This document shows, one piece after another, positions 6,675 through 16,356 of a stretch of 18,371 nucleotides of DNA; the stretch's first letter is position 1; each line of letters starts with the position of its first letter. The stretch is from JBKHBT01 sp046542255 (GTDB lineage Bacteria > UBP14 > UBA6098 > JBKHBT01). A program made the translations under genes and the position numbers. The notes under the pieces were generated by a model. The model saw nothing but the letters and a program-made list of their open reading frames with translations. It was not told where the DNA came from and ran no database searches. Location of the stretch: NCBI GenBank assembly GCA_046542255.1, contig JBKHBT010000066.1, forward strand, positions 1 to 18,371, given 5' to 3'.

Positions 6675-7049
6675 CTACAAATCAGTATTCAATGTTTCCA
6701 TTATCTTGACAGTGAGATCCTGTTGGGTGAAGGGTTTTGTAACGTAGTTTTTGGCTCCTGCTTTTACTGCCTGTATTATATGCAAACGCTCGTTTTCTGT
6801 TGTTACCATCATAAAAGGTATACTCTTATATCTTTCGTCATTTTTGAGATTTTCAATTAGCTCGGGGCCATTCATTTCTGGCATATTCCAGTCTATCAGG
6901 ATGAGTTTTATGTCTTTGTATTGATCTTCGAGTATTTTAAGTGCCTCTTTGCCATTTTGAGCCTCGAGAAAATCATAGTCTAATAAATCCACGGCATTTG
7001 ATATTATCATTCTCATTACTTTTGAATCATCTACTGATAGAATCTTCAT
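6675..7049 (-). CDS. cheY: CheY chemotaxis response regulator
   Basis: 124-residue single receiver domain. In the pathway, CheA phosphorylates it and phospho-CheY acts on the flagellar motor switch. It has the acidic pair Asp7/Asp8, phospho-acceptor Asp53 in L-I-D-W-N-M-P-E-M-N-G, switch Thr83 and Lys105 in T-K-P-F. The D-W-N-M-P-x-M-N-G signature is typical of motor-binding CheY proteins rather than transcription regulators, and no output domain is present. I chose ATG 7049 because a GGGGG tract lies just upstream; the longer frame from TTG 7076 would overlap cheR. It is the last gene of the che operon, 8 bp after the cheR stop. Confidence 0.94.
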   Translation of the reverse strand: MKILSVDDSKVMRMIISNAVDLLDYDFLEAQNGKEALKILEDQYKDIKLILIDWNMPEMNGPELIENLKNDERYKSIPFMMVTTENERLHIIQAVKAGAKNYVTKPFTQQDLTVKIMETLNTDL

Positions 7050-7057
7050 TATTCCCC

Positions 7058-7903
7058 CTATTTTATCTGATAGCAAATGCTATTATCGAATCTTTTGATA
7101 TTAAATCTATTTGAATAATTAGAAATACTCTCCGCCGAACCCATAAAGAAATAGCCATCGGGCTTCAATTGGGAAGCGATATTATCGAATAGTTGAATCT
7201 TGAATTTTTCGGAGAAATAGATCGCCACATTTCGACAAAAAACTATATCGAATAATCCAAATTGATCTATCGGATTTTGAAGATTGAATTTTTTGAAAGT
7301 TACTATTTTTTTTATCTCATCATTCAAAATCCATACTCTTTTTTGTTTTTTGAAATATTTGTTCAGGTATAGTTCTGGTATCCCTCTGCTCATCGATATG
7401 CTATCATATCTCCCCAATTTTGCCATTAGCAAAGCCGAATTGGAAATATCAGTTGCCAAAATTTCGAAATTACCGATATTCATATTTCTAAATTCAGGAT
7501 TTTCAAGAAGCTGATTTATAATCATTGCTATGCTATATGGTTCCTGTCCTGTAGAACATGCCGCTGACCAGATTCTAATTTTCCTTGTCTTTTTGTTCAT
7601 GAAATATTTTATTCTCTCCGGTAGGACGTATTTCTCGAGAACTGTGTATGGATGATCGTCCCGGAACCATGACGTTTCATTTGTTGTTATGGCATCTATT
7701 ATCTTATCGCGAAATTTATTTGTTTTATCCCTTGATGCTTTATGATATAAATCCAGATATGATTTAGAACCGGAGATCGCCATCAAATTCGAAAGTCTCG
7801 ATTCTATAAGGTATTCCTTGCCATCGGGCAAATCGATACCACATTCCGTCTTGATAAAATTCCTCAAAAGGTCAAATTCGGATTGCGTTAGTGTTAAAGG
7901 CAT
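7058..7903 (-). CDS. cheR: CheR chemoreceptor methyltransferase
   Basis: 281-residue SAM-dependent enzyme that methylates receptor glutamates during adaptation, opposing CheB. The N-terminal helical domain (~1-75) contains E-S-R-L. The catalytic domain shows the SAM-binding W-S-A-A-C-S-T-G-Q-E-P-Y-S-I loop, A-T-D-I-S, and F-C-R-N-V-x-I-Y-F near the C-terminus, all family hallmarks. Length is normal. There are no C-terminal TPR repeats. I chose ATG 7903, one base after the cheB stop, with AAGAAAG about 9 nt upstream; an in-frame TTG at 7912 would overlap cheB by 8 bp. The receptor in this operon lacks the N-W-E-T-F-type CheR-docking tail, so CheR presumably binds the methylation region directly. 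Confidence 0.95.
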   Translation of the reverse strand: MPLTLTQSEFDLLRNFIKTECGIDLPDGKEYLIESRLSNLMAISGSKSYLDLYHKASRDKTNKFRDKIIDAITTNETSWFRDDHPYTVLEKYVLPERIKYFMNKKTRKIRIWSAACSTGQEPYSIAMIINQLLENPEFRNMNIGNFEILATDISNSALLMAKLGRYDSISMSRGIPELYLNKYFKKQKRVWILNDEIKKIVTFKKFNLQNPIDQFGLFDIVFCRNVAIYFSEKFKIQLFDNIASQLKPDGYFFMGSAESISNYSNRFNIKRFDNSICYQIK

Positions 7904-7904
7904 T

Positions 7905-8996
7905 TCACGCAACTTTCTTATTTTTATTAACTTTTTCCATTATTCTCATTGCAATATCTTCTACTGGAATGCTAATATCAGAAAGGCCAGCCATCTCGAT
8001 TGCCCTGGGCATTCCATAGACAACGCATGATTCTTTATTCTGTGTTATTGTAAATGTGCCTTTTCTCTTAAGCATTTTCACGCCTTCTAAGCCATCATTG
8101 CCCATACCGGTAAGAATTACCGATAGAGTTTTGGCAGGGAAAACTCCACCAACCGAACGAAAGAGCACATCGACAGAAGGCTTGCAGCTATTAACAGGCG
8201 GCGTATCCAGAAGGCCGACTATAGTGTTTGCGCCTTGTTTGCGTATAATCATATGCCTTCCGCCTGGTGCGATATAGGCTATCGAAGGTTTTAGTATCTC
8301 GCCATCGCTTGCCTCTTTTACGTCTATTATCGATTTTTTATCGAGATTTCTTGCTAATGAAGCCGTGAAAACAGGCGGCATATGCTGGACAATTACAATA
8401 GGTATCGGAAAATTTCCTTCAATATGGGGAATAAGCTTCGATAGAGCCTCCGGCCCACCAGTAGATACACCGATTGCAAGAATATCAAAATCTGTGGGAG
8501 CAGCAATTTTTTTGACAACTTTAGGCTTTGGTTTCTCCCGTGATTGTTTTTTATTTTTCTTTTTATGCTTTAGATTTGATATTCTATGTCTTGTATTGAA
8601 AAATCTGAGAAGCGGCCTTAGCTTCCCTGTCAATTCTTCGATTGATTTTTCCATGCCCAATCCGGATGGTTTCTCGATAAAATCCATTGCGCCTGCTTCA
8701 AGGCATTTTATTGTTATATCGGCACTTTTTTCACTTGCAGCACTCACCATAATAACAGAAATCAAAGGATATTCTGCCTTGATTTTTTTCAGGGTTTCCA
8801 GGCCATTTATACCGGGCATCTCTACATCTAATAGTACAAGATCGGGTTTAGCATTTTTTATTTTTCTTAAAGCGATACTTCCATTAGGAGCAGTTCCAAG
8901 GATCTCTACATTGGAGATGCTTTCTAAGACAACCCGTATTATTTTTCTATATGTAATCGTATCATCTACGATTAATGCTTTTATTTTGTCGGACAT
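7905..8996 (-). CDS. cheB: CheB chemoreceptor methylesterase / glutamine deamidase
   Basis: 363 residues. The N-terminal receiver domain (1-120) has phospho-acceptor Asp57 in L-L-D-V-E-M-P-G and Lys109. A lysine-rich linker spans ~140-165. The C-terminal esterase domain (170-360) has catalytic Ser178 in G-V-S-T-G-G, His205 in V-Q-H-M-P and Asp301 in T-G-M-G-N-D-G. It removes methyl groups from receptors after activation by CheA, and CheB enzymes can also deamidate receptor glutamines. That matters here because CheD lacks its catalytic Cys. Start ATG 8996 has AAAAGG upstream. It follows cheW by 24 bp and is followed at once by cheR. Confidence 0.96.
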   Translation of the reverse strand: MSDKIKALIVDDTITYRKIIRVVLESISNVEILGTAPNGSIALRKIKNAKPDLVLLDVEMPGINGLETLKKIKAEYPLISVIMVSAASEKSADITIKCLEAGAMDFIEKPSGLGMEKSIEELTGKLRPLLRFFNTRHRISNLKHKKKNKKQSREKPKPKVVKKIAAPTDFDILAIGVSTGGPEALSKLIPHIEGNFPIPIVIVQHMPPVFTASLARNLDKKSIIDVKEASDGEILKPSIAYIAPGGRHMIIRKQGANTIVGLLDTPPVNSCKPSVDVLFRSVGGVFPAKTLSVILTGMGNDGLEGVKMLKRKGTFTITQNKESCVVYGMPRAIEMAGLSDISIPVEDIAMRIMEKVNKNKKVA

Positions 8997-9020
8997 GATG
9001 AGCCTTTTATTATTATTTGT

Positions 9021-9491
9021 TTAGTTCAAAACCTCGCTAATTTTTATAACTGAAAGAATTTCTCTATCGAGTTTGGCGATACCGGAAATATACTTTTTCT
9101 TATCTTTTGATACATTCGCCGGTGCTTTCTGTATTTTCGCCTCATTGATTTTAATGACCTCGCCGATTTTATCGACAAGCAGGCCAACAACATGCATTCC
9201 CATATTTACTTTTTTGTCATCTTCAAAATAAGGTAATGTCATATCGGAATTTGTTTTCAGTATTATACACCGAGTTTGTTCATCTATTTCGGTAGGTTCC
9301 TGGCCCAACTTTATACCTAAATCGAGTACCGTTACAATTTGGCCTCTCAAATTAAGAAGGCCGCGCACATAAGGAGGCAGCTTATGAACCGGTGTCATAT
9401 CGAGATGCCGATAGATATCGCTTATCACTAAAATATCTATACCATATAGCGAATCATTGATATAAAATGATGAAAATTGTCTTTCAGACAT
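9021..9491 (-). CDS. cheW: CheW coupling protein
   Basis: 156-residue SH3-like adaptor that links CheA to chemoreceptors. It has the CheW pattern: Y-G-I-D-I near residue 16, L-P-P-Y-V-R-G-L-L-N-L-R-G-Q-I-V-T-V-L-D-L around 38-58, and V-G-L-L-V-D-K-I-G-E-V around 101-111. The start ATG 9491 overlaps the cheA stop by one base (TAATG), with AAGGAGG inside the end of cheA, which points to coupled translation. A longer loop of acidic and basic residues around 85-95 is minor variation. Confidence 0.95.
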   Translation of the reverse strand: MSERQFSSFYINDSLYGIDILVISDIYRHLDMTPVHKLPPYVRGLLNLRGQIVTVLDLGIKLGQEPTEIDEQTRCIILKTNSDMTLPYFEDDKKVNMGMHVVGLLVDKIGEVIKINEAKIQKAPANVSKDKKKYISGIAKLDREILSVIKISEVLN

Positions 9492-12400
9492 TATGCCGCC
9501 TCCTTGAATTCACTTCTATTATTCAGAAGATTGCAAACAGTACTAAGAAGCCTAATTTTATTCGTCTTTTTCTCAAAAGAAGTATAACCGACATCCTGAG
9601 TATTTTTTGTATCCATCTCGGATGAATATAAACCCAGAACAGGGATATGTTTATTAAGTTCGCTCTGATTAATTATCTTGGAAAGCTCGAAACCATCGAT
9701 ATCATCGATTTTTATATCGGTTAGGACGATATCAAACTTTTCTTTGGCAATAATCTCTCTGGCAGCGCTACCATTTTCGACCTGATGCACTTTGATGCCG
9801 GCTTCATTGAGATAGAAACTTTCGAGATATCTTAGAAATGGTGTATCTTCGATAAGTAATGCTTTTTTGGAACGAGCAGCCTCGAAGCATATCTTTTCAC
9901 CAAATATTACAGGGTCAACCATTTCTAAAAGGCCATAGGTATCCAATAAAAGTAGAATTTCATTTTTAATGATGCTGGAGCCAAGAATGCCATTGCTCCT
10001 GATATTTCTGGAATCGAGGTCGATTGCAGTTTCCATTACATCCATTATTTCGCCAGCTACTATTCCTACTGGCTTTTGTGTGATATTTGGAATAATGAGA
10101 TATAATGTATCTTTATCAATATTATTTCTATTGACCTGAAGATAATTCTCCAGTCTGATAAGACGTAAAGAACCGCCATTGTATTTGATGTATTCATCAT
10201 TGCCAATCTTTTCGATATCTGATACATCGATTTTTTCGATTCGCCTGATCATATCGAGTTGTATGGCAAATCGCTCGCTTGTATTATTTCTGAATATCAA
10301 TATCGATTGAAGTTCTTTATGGCTTCTTTTTCTATCTTTCATCTTTAGCTCATTTCCTTTTTCAATTCCTTCGAAATCGAGTTTTGCAGTCTGGGCAATT
10401 CCCTGTGCATCGAGAATAGTGGCAACTTCGCCATCGCCCATAATAGTCGATCCAGCATAGCAATCATTAGCCTTGATATATTTCGACATCGGCTTGACGA
10501 CTGTTTCTTCAGAATCCAGTACCTTATCGACGAATAGGCCAAATTTATTATTCAATGCCCTAAGCACCATAACCGTCTTGGTTTTTCGATTTAGCCTATT
10601 ATCTTCTGGAATATCAAGAGCATCGGCAAGGTCCACCAGTGGAAGGATTTGGTCGCGATATCTCAGTACTCTCGATTCATTTACAATACCGATATGCTTT
10701 TCCATATCGATCTCTCTAAGTCTGAGTACCTGTTCGATATTTACTTGCGGAATCGCAAATCTCTCTTCACCTGATTCAACGATCATTGCCGAAATGATAG
10801 CAAGAGTCAGTGGTAGGCGAAGATTCACTCTGGTACCTTTTCCTGGAGTCGATTCCAGATCGACTGTGCCACCAAGTTTCTCGATATTGGTTTTGACGAC
10901 ATCCATACCAACGCCGCGTCCCGAAACATCGGTAACTTCTGTGGCAGTAGAGAAGCCTGGGGCAAAGATGAGGTTTTGAAGTGCTTTTTCACTCATGCCC
11001 TGCGCTTCTTCAGCAGAAATAATATGCTTTTCGACAGCTTTTTCCAATATTGCCTGGCTGTCGAGTCCTTTTCCATCATCGATTATTTCAATATTGACAA
11101 GGCCGGCTTCGTGGTATGCGCGAAGGATAACCTTTCCAACAGCAGGCTTGCCATTATCCACCCGCTCTGTGGCTGATTCTATTCCATGATCGGCTGTATT
11201 TCTAATTAGATGAGTCAAAGGATCGCTCAGAGCTTCTATTATCGAACGGTCCAGTTCGACTTCTTTGCCATAGATCTTAAGGTCGATTTCTTTTCCGAGT
11301 TTATGCGATAGATCGCGTAATATCCTCGGAAATTTATCGAAAACACGGCTTACTGGCTGCATTCTTGTCTGCATAATTGATTCCTGCAATTCGCTGGTTA
11401 TCAAATTGATATTCTGAAGAACACCATTTAAGCCCTTGAATTCATTGATTCTATTCGAAAGTATCTGGAGTAATTGATTTCGCCCCAGTACAAGCTCACC
11501 GACAAGATTCATGAGATTATCCAGAAGGTTTACATTAACTCGAATGGTTTCTTGAGTCTCGGAATGAGACATTATTTTGTTTGCAGGGCTTTTCTTTTCT
11601 TCTTGCCTGGCTGCTGTCTCTTGAGATTTTGCATTTTCTTCGAACGATTTGTTTTCTTCTTGTTTTACGTCTGGCTCTTTTTCACCATCTGATTTCTGGC
11701 CCCAGATCCTTTTATCTTGTTTTGTATTGTCTATACAAATTACCTCATCCTCGACTAAACCCGGAATCTGTGCGAGAATATCATCGAGTTCATTTTGCTC
11801 GATAAGTGGAGTATGTTCAGGTTTCTCTTCTATTTTTTCCGGCTCTTCAGTAATGTCATCGACTGTAAGTTGTCGGACACTGCTTTCTGGAAGGTCGAGA
11901 GCGATAAAGAATAGCTCATATTCAAGAATAGACTTACAACTGAACCGAAGATTACCATCGAGATTTTCTTCATCGATATTCTCAAGGTCGATATTCGACT
12001 TTAATATTTCGCCAATCGATGAAGCTTCCTCAATATAGAAAGCTATATCATGATCTTTGACGATTTCCTTATCATCGAAGTCGATTTCGACTGCAAATAT
12101 CTTTTGCCCGGTATTACTGCCTTTTTCGAATTCCTCTTTAGTAGGCACTATGTCATTCGAGACAGCTTTCGAGCCTGGGTTTTCGGATTCATTTTCTTTC
12201 TGTTGAGTCTCTTTTTTATCTTCTTCACTAGCTAGATGTTTTTTGAGAAGATTTATTTCTTCTTCTATTTCATAAGAGTCGCAATTATCCACGTCATCTA
12301 TCATAAGCCTTAGCTTATCGATTCCAGCAAAAAGTGCATCTATAAGTTCGGAAGTTGGCTTCATCTTGCCATCACGGATTTTCATCAGCAAGTTCTCCAT

Positions 12401-12604
12401 GATATGAGAGAGCCTATTTATTTTGTCGAAATCGAAGAAGCCTGATGAACCTTTTATACTATGGATTCCACGAAAGATCTCATTTATTAGATCTTGCGAT
12501 GGATTATCCAGAGACTTTTCAAGCTCGAGAAGGTCTGGTTCGATACTGGTCAGGTTATCCCGTGATTCGAGAATAAAATCCTGTATTAATTGTTTATTAT
12601 CCAT
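9491..12604 (-). CDS. cheA: CheA hybrid histidine kinase with two CheW-like domains and C-terminal receiver
   Basis: 1037 residues, longer than the usual ~650-750. Domains in order: Hpt P1 (1-125) with phospho-His48 in H-S-I-K-G-S-S-G; an acidic linker; a P2-like domain (~167-252); a second charged linker (~253-350); dimerisation helices (~352-420); the kinase domain (~425-605) with N-box H-L-I-R-N-T-A-D-H-G (465-474), G1 D-D-G-K-G (509-513) and G2 G-R-G-V-G-M (562-567); a CheW-like P5 domain (~605-740); a second CheW-like domain (~763-895); and a receiver domain (913-1025) with Glu919/Asp920, acceptor Asp963 and Lys at about 1012. The terminal receiver probably acts as a phosphate sink or an adaptation input, which is inference. 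GAAGGA lies 6 nt before ATG 12604, and the gene is 12 bp after the mcp stop. Confidence 0.95.
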   Translation of the reverse strand: MDNKQLIQDFILESRDNLTSIEPDLLELEKSLDNPSQDLINEIFRGIHSIKGSSGFFDFDKINRLSHIMENLLMKIRDGKMKPTSELIDALFAGIDKLRLMIDDVDNCDSYEIEEEINLLKKHLASEEDKKETQQKENESENPGSKAVSNDIVPTKEEFEKGSNTGQKIFAVEIDFDDKEIVKDHDIAFYIEEASSIGEILKSNIDLENIDEENLDGNLRFSCKSILEYELFFIALDLPESSVRQLTVDDITEEPEKIEEKPEHTPLIEQNELDDILAQIPGLVEDEVICIDNTKQDKRIWGQKSDGEKEPDVKQEENKSFEENAKSQETAARQEEKKSPANKIMSHSETQETIRVNVNLLDNLMNLVGELVLGRNQLLQILSNRINEFKGLNGVLQNINLITSELQESIMQTRMQPVSRVFDKFPRILRDLSHKLGKEIDLKIYGKEVELDRSIIEALSDPLTHLIRNTADHGIESATERVDNGKPAVGKVILRAYHEAGLVNIEIIDDGKGLDSQAILEKAVEKHIISAEEAQGMSEKALQNLIFAPGFSTATEVTDVSGRGVGMDVVKTNIEKLGGTVDLESTPGKGTRVNLRLPLTLAIISAMIVESGEERFAIPQVNIEQVLRLREIDMEKHIGIVNESRVLRYRDQILPLVDLADALDIPEDNRLNRKTKTVMVLRALNNKFGLFVDKVLDSEETVVKPMSKYIKANDCYAGSTIMGDGEVATILDAQGIAQTAKLDFEGIEKGNELKMKDRKRSHKELQSILIFRNNTSERFAIQLDMIRRIEKIDVSDIEKIGNDEYIKYNGGSLRLIRLENYLQVNRNNIDKDTLYLIIPNITQKPVGIVAGEIMDVMETAIDLDSRNIRSNGILGSSIIKNEILLLLDTYGLLEMVDPVIFGEKICFEAARSKKALLIEDTPFLRYLESFYLNEAGIKVHQVENGSAAREIIAKEKFDIVLTDIKIDDIDGFELSKIINQSELNKHIPVLGLYSSEMDTKNTQDVGYTSFEKKTNKIRLLSTVCNLLNNRSEFKEAA

Positions 12605-12616
12605 TCCAAATCCTTC

Positions 12617-15600
12617 TTATGCAGCTTTTTTGATTTCTTCAAGCTCATCGACTTTAACATTGAACTGCCCAACAGCTGCCTTTAATTTCTTAGCTAGTTC
12701 GGTTATCTTACCCGCGGTGTCATTGGTTGTTGCTGCTTCGGAACTCATGACATTGGCAGCGTCATTGACTCCGCTTATGCTCTGCGATACCTCATTGACT
12801 CCGGTTTCGGCTTCTTTTATTGACCTCAGGACTTCTTTTTCTATGCTGGTGTTTAGATCGACTACTTTCATCGATACTTCTTCGGCACCGGATGCGGCTC
12901 CAGCGACAGAGCGTGATATCTCATTGGTTGTGGAGCTTTGCTCTTCGACTGCGGTTGCGATGATATTGGTGATATTATTTATCTCACTGATTATATTGGA
13001 TATTTCTGTTATAGACTCGACAGCAAGATTGGTCTTTTCCTGCATATTCTGGATCTGGCCGGTGATTTCATCGGTTGCTTGAGCTGTTTGTTTGGCAAGC
13101 TCTTTGACTTCATTGGCCACGACAGCAAATCCTTTGCCGGCTTCGCCTGCCGATGCCGCTTCGATTGTGGCATTTAGCGCGAGTAGATTAGTCTGGTCTG
13201 CGATATCATTAATCACATCGACAACCTTACCGATTTCATTGGCGGCAAGATTCAGGTGATTCATGATATCGGTTGCCGAATCGGCATTCTCTGTTGCATC
13301 GCCGGATATGCTGGAGGCGCGGAGCGTATTTTTTGATACTTCCTGAAGGCTCGATGTCAGCTCTTCGATGGCGGTAGCGACAGTATTGACATTGGTCGCC
13401 ATCTCCTCTGATGCTGAAGCTATTGTCGAAACGCCTTCGGACATATTTTCGGTCGAACGGGTTACTTCGGTTACATTATTGCTAATTTGTTCGGCAGATG
13501 CAGCCACTGTGGTGGATTGAGCAGTCATCTCTTCTGTACCTGCTGCGAGATTTCCGGCAATTTCGGTCAGGCTTTCTGCGCCTGTATTGAGTTCATTCGA
13601 TGAGCGCATAACGACTGTTATGGAATTTTCGAGTGCTTCCAGAGCGATATTCACATTTTGCGTGAATTCTTCGAGCTGCCCACGATAGTCGCCTTCGACA
13701 CGTGCTGTTAGGTCTTTGTCGGCTGTTGCCTGCATGACACGCATTACCTGCGTAATCGGGTCTATGACGGCATCGAGTGTATCATTAATGCCCTGAACAA
13801 CCTGGCGGAATGCGCCCTGATGCGCCGAAATATCCGCTCTTGTGTCAAGTTTACCAGCTATTGCTGCTTCGGATAGCTCATTGGTATCATTAATAAGCAT
13901 ACGAACCGCACCGATTGATTCATCGAAAGATTCCTTGATCTTTACGAATAGCTTTCTCACATCTTTGGTATATTCGTCTGCTTCATCTACTTCGGTAACA
14001 ATGTCCAGGTTTCCTTTGGAGAATTCCACGAGGTTAGCGGCTATCTTTTGCACTTGTTTCTGCTGGAACTCGCGCACTCTATTGGCGGCAGTGATATCCT
14101 GGATTACTTCGATATGGCCGATATTCTCGCCATCTCTACCTGTAATATATTGAGTATCGACCTGGAAATCTTTATTCATGCCGGGTTGCTGGAAGTAGGA
14201 TGTCGGTTTTCCGCTTCTAAGCATTTCGATTCCGCATTTGTCGGTTTGGCAGATATCGGCACTCCACTTATTACATTGTTTGCCGAGCATCTCTTCGCGG
14301 TCGAGGCCGGTAAGTTCTGCGACGGCTTTATTGAAGAAAAGCCAATTCATATCCATATCAGTTACCGAAACGGGATACGGAACTGCATCCAGAGCGGCTT
14401 TATAGACATAAAGCTCTTCTGCAACGAGATTGAATGTATTATTCATTCCAGCGATAAGCTCGCGATATGCGCCCTGGAATTTGGCTTCATTTCCGCGGGC
14501 ATCGAAATTGCCGTTTTCTGCCTGTTCGGTTAGGCCGGTAACTTCATTGTGCATATTCTGAAGAACATCGGCGACATTGTTGACAGCATCTTTGATTTTC
14601 TGATAGTCGCCTGAAAAGTCCTGCTCGATACGTTCATCAATATTGCCTTCGGAGACCTTGGATAGGATCTTGACAGATTCATTGACAGGGCTAACAAATG
14701 AATCGACCATATTATTGATACCGACCATCATCTCAGCATAAGAGCCATCGAAATTATCCGGATTGCCACGATATTCAAGCTCACCTTTCTCGGCGGCTGA
14801 AATCAGGCCGGAGATTTCTTCCATCAGGTTTGAATATACTTCGCTTATCTCAATCAAGCTTTCTCCAAGAATATCTTTATCGGATGCTTTTTCTATATCG
14901 ACAAAAACATTGCCTTCGGCAATCTTGCGAGAGATTTCTGCTTTATGCCTGAGTGATTTACTCATCTGCCGGAATGAGTCCGCAAGCTGGCCGATTTCGT
15001 CTTCGGAAGTATATTCGATATCATTTTCTACATCGCCGAGTGAAAGCTTATGCGAAATATTGGCCATTTCTTTGATTGGCGCAGCTAACTTTTTGCCGAA
15101 ACTGCTCGAGACGAAAATTCCAATTATGATTAGAGCGAGACTCACAATTGCAATATTTCTGATTAAATTATTCATTGAAGCAGAAAACAGGCGGGAAGTC
15201 TCCTGGAATTCATCTTCCCATGAGCCGGCGCTTATTACCCAGTCCCAGGGTTCATAATAGGTTAGCGCTGCTGTTTTATATCTTAATTCTTCATCTTCGC
15301 TATTTTTCCAGGGGTAGCGATAATACACGATTTCGCCATTGGCTTCTTTGGCTCTTTCGATGATTTCCTGGATTATGTATGTTCCTTCGTGATCCTTTGT
15401 ATCCCAGACATTTTCGCCATCTCGTTTACCACCATCAGAGATCTGATAGAGTCCATCCGAATTGATTACTGCGACATAGCCGGTTTCGCCGACTTTTGTG
15501 TTTATCACAGTCTTCCTAAGATCATCTACTGCCTCAATTTTCTTACCATAATAAAGTGCTCCTATAACTTCATCAGAGCTGTTTTTAATGGGTTCATATT

Positions 15601-16282
15601 TGGTAAGATACCAGTCATTAACAACATAAGCTCTTCCTGTATAGGTTTCGCCCGAAAGCAGCGTATTGACAACTTCATTTGCCGTACCATCGGGATTTTT
15701 GGCAGGGATGTAAGTACCGATAGCTCTTTCGCCATCGGTTTTCTCTACATTGGTGGCAATACGAAGCATATCCCCTTTATCATTCATCTTCTGGAAAATA
15801 GTGCAAGTACCGCCGACAAGTTCCGAAACTTCATCGACTACCGGGGTTTTTCTATCGAAGGCAGGATTTTTTTCGAGCTTTGTTCGGCCGATTTGCATTT
15901 TTGGTATCGATACAGTCCGCGATTCCTGTGTAAATTGGTTCATTACTTGCCATTTGGACAACTCATTTGAAAAACCGGGATTACCTAAAGTATACAATTC
16001 TTTGCGAGCAACATTAAGATTCTTCTTAATGTCTTCAATCAAAACGGCATTTGTAGTGCTGGCAAGCCCTTTTGTATCCAGCGCAATCTGTTCCAGATGC
16101 TCTTTTGCATCGGTATCGATTTGGGCATTGACTTCTTTCTGGACCTTATCTCGCTGTAAGAGTAGCATCCCTGCTATTATCAATACAGGTATGAGTATCA
16201 TAAATGTATTCTGGATACTCAGTTTTTTGCCAATAGATTTCTTCTGGCTAGTTTTGAATTTTTTGAATAGATTCTGCGTCAT
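12617..16282 (-). CDS. Large methyl-accepting chemotaxis protein with Cache sensor, multiple HAMP-like modules and PAS domain
   Basis: 1221-residue transmembrane chemoreceptor. TM1 spans ~26-43. The extracytoplasmic Cache-type sensor (~45-365; second-half signature G-E-T-G-Y-V around 265-270 and W-D-W-V-I at 346-350) lies before TM2 (~373-394). A HAMP domain (~398-450) is followed by several HAMP-like helical modules. A PAS domain (~624-735) carries three cysteines in a C-x7-C-x4-C pattern (670, 678, 683). More HAMP-like modules (~745-885) precede the signalling domain (~890-1205), whose hairpin tip has N-L-L-A-L-N-A-T-I-E-A-A-S-A-G-E (1032-1047). ATG 16282 is chosen because GGAG lies ~8 nt upstream; the GTG at 16291 overlaps that site. 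The ligand cannot be read from the sequence. As the first operon gene it presumably feeds CheA and CheW directly. Confidence 0.95.
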   Translation of the reverse strand: MTQNLFKKFKTSQKKSIGKKLSIQNTFMILIPVLIIAGMLLLQRDKVQKEVNAQIDTDAKEHLEQIALDTKGLASTTNAVLIEDIKKNLNVARKELYTLGNPGFSNELSKWQVMNQFTQESRTVSIPKMQIGRTKLEKNPAFDRKTPVVDEVSELVGGTCTIFQKMNDKGDMLRIATNVEKTDGERAIGTYIPAKNPDGTANEVVNTLLSGETYTGRAYVVNDWYLTKYEPIKNSSDEVIGALYYGKKIEAVDDLRKTVINTKVGETGYVAVINSDGLYQISDGGKRDGENVWDTKDHEGTYIIQEIIERAKEANGEIVYYRYPWKNSEDEELRYKTAALTYYEPWDWVISAGSWEDEFQETSRLFSASMNNLIRNIAIVSLALIIIGIFVSSSFGKKLAAPIKEMANISHKLSLGDVENDIEYTSEDEIGQLADSFRQMSKSLRHKAEISRKIAEGNVFVDIEKASDKDILGESLIEISEVYSNLMEEISGLISAAEKGELEYRGNPDNFDGSYAEMMVGINNMVDSFVSPVNESVKILSKVSEGNIDERIEQDFSGDYQKIKDAVNNVADVLQNMHNEVTGLTEQAENGNFDARGNEAKFQGAYRELIAGMNNTFNLVAEELYVYKAALDAVPYPVSVTDMDMNWLFFNKAVAELTGLDREEMLGKQCNKWSADICQTDKCGIEMLRSGKPTSYFQQPGMNKDFQVDTQYITGRDGENIGHIEVIQDITAANRVREFQQKQVQKIAANLVEFSKGNLDIVTEVDEADEYTKDVRKLFVKIKESFDESIGAVRMLINDTNELSEAAIAGKLDTRADISAHQGAFRQVVQGINDTLDAVIDPITQVMRVMQATADKDLTARVEGDYRGQLEEFTQNVNIALEALENSITVVMRSSNELNTGAESLTEIAGNLAAGTEEMTAQSTTVAASAEQISNNVTEVTRSTENMSEGVSTIASASEEMATNVNTVATAIEELTSSLQEVSKNTLRASSISGDATENADSATDIMNHLNLAANEIGKVVDVINDIADQTNLLALNATIEAASAGEAGKGFAVVANEVKELAKQTAQATDEITGQIQNMQEKTNLAVESITEISNIISEINNITNIIATAVEEQSSTTNEISRSVAGAASGAEEVSMKVVDLNTSIEKEVLRSIKEAETGVNEVSQSISGVNDAANVMSSEAATTNDTAGKITELAKKLKAAVGQFNVKVDELEEIKKAA

Positions 16283-16328
16283 TTTGCACACTCCGTTTTA
16301 CGTTTCTGGTTTTCTTTTTCATAGAAGA

Positions 16329-16356
16329 ATAACGGCAGTTTTTTGTATCGACTTTA
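16329..16356 (-). promoter_or_regulatory. Possible sigma-28 (FliA-type) promoter for the mcp-che operon
   Basis: On the minus strand, TAAA (16356-16353), a 16-nt spacer and GCCGTTAT (16336-16329) match the FliA consensus at 4/4 and 6/8 positions. The spacer is one base longer than the ideal 15. It lies about 45 bp upstream of the mcp start. A similar site is seen before cheD, which supports shared motility control, but each hit alone is weak. Confidence 0.4.

Noticed and set aside
8365..9024. 219-codon plus-strand frame opposite cheB
   Set aside because: Antisense shadow of a clearly conserved gene; the predicted protein has no recognisable motif.
12423..13082. 219-codon plus-strand frame opposite the cheA start and the mcp end
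   Set aside because: Serine-rich antisense shadow spanning two real genes and their junction; not a plausible protein.
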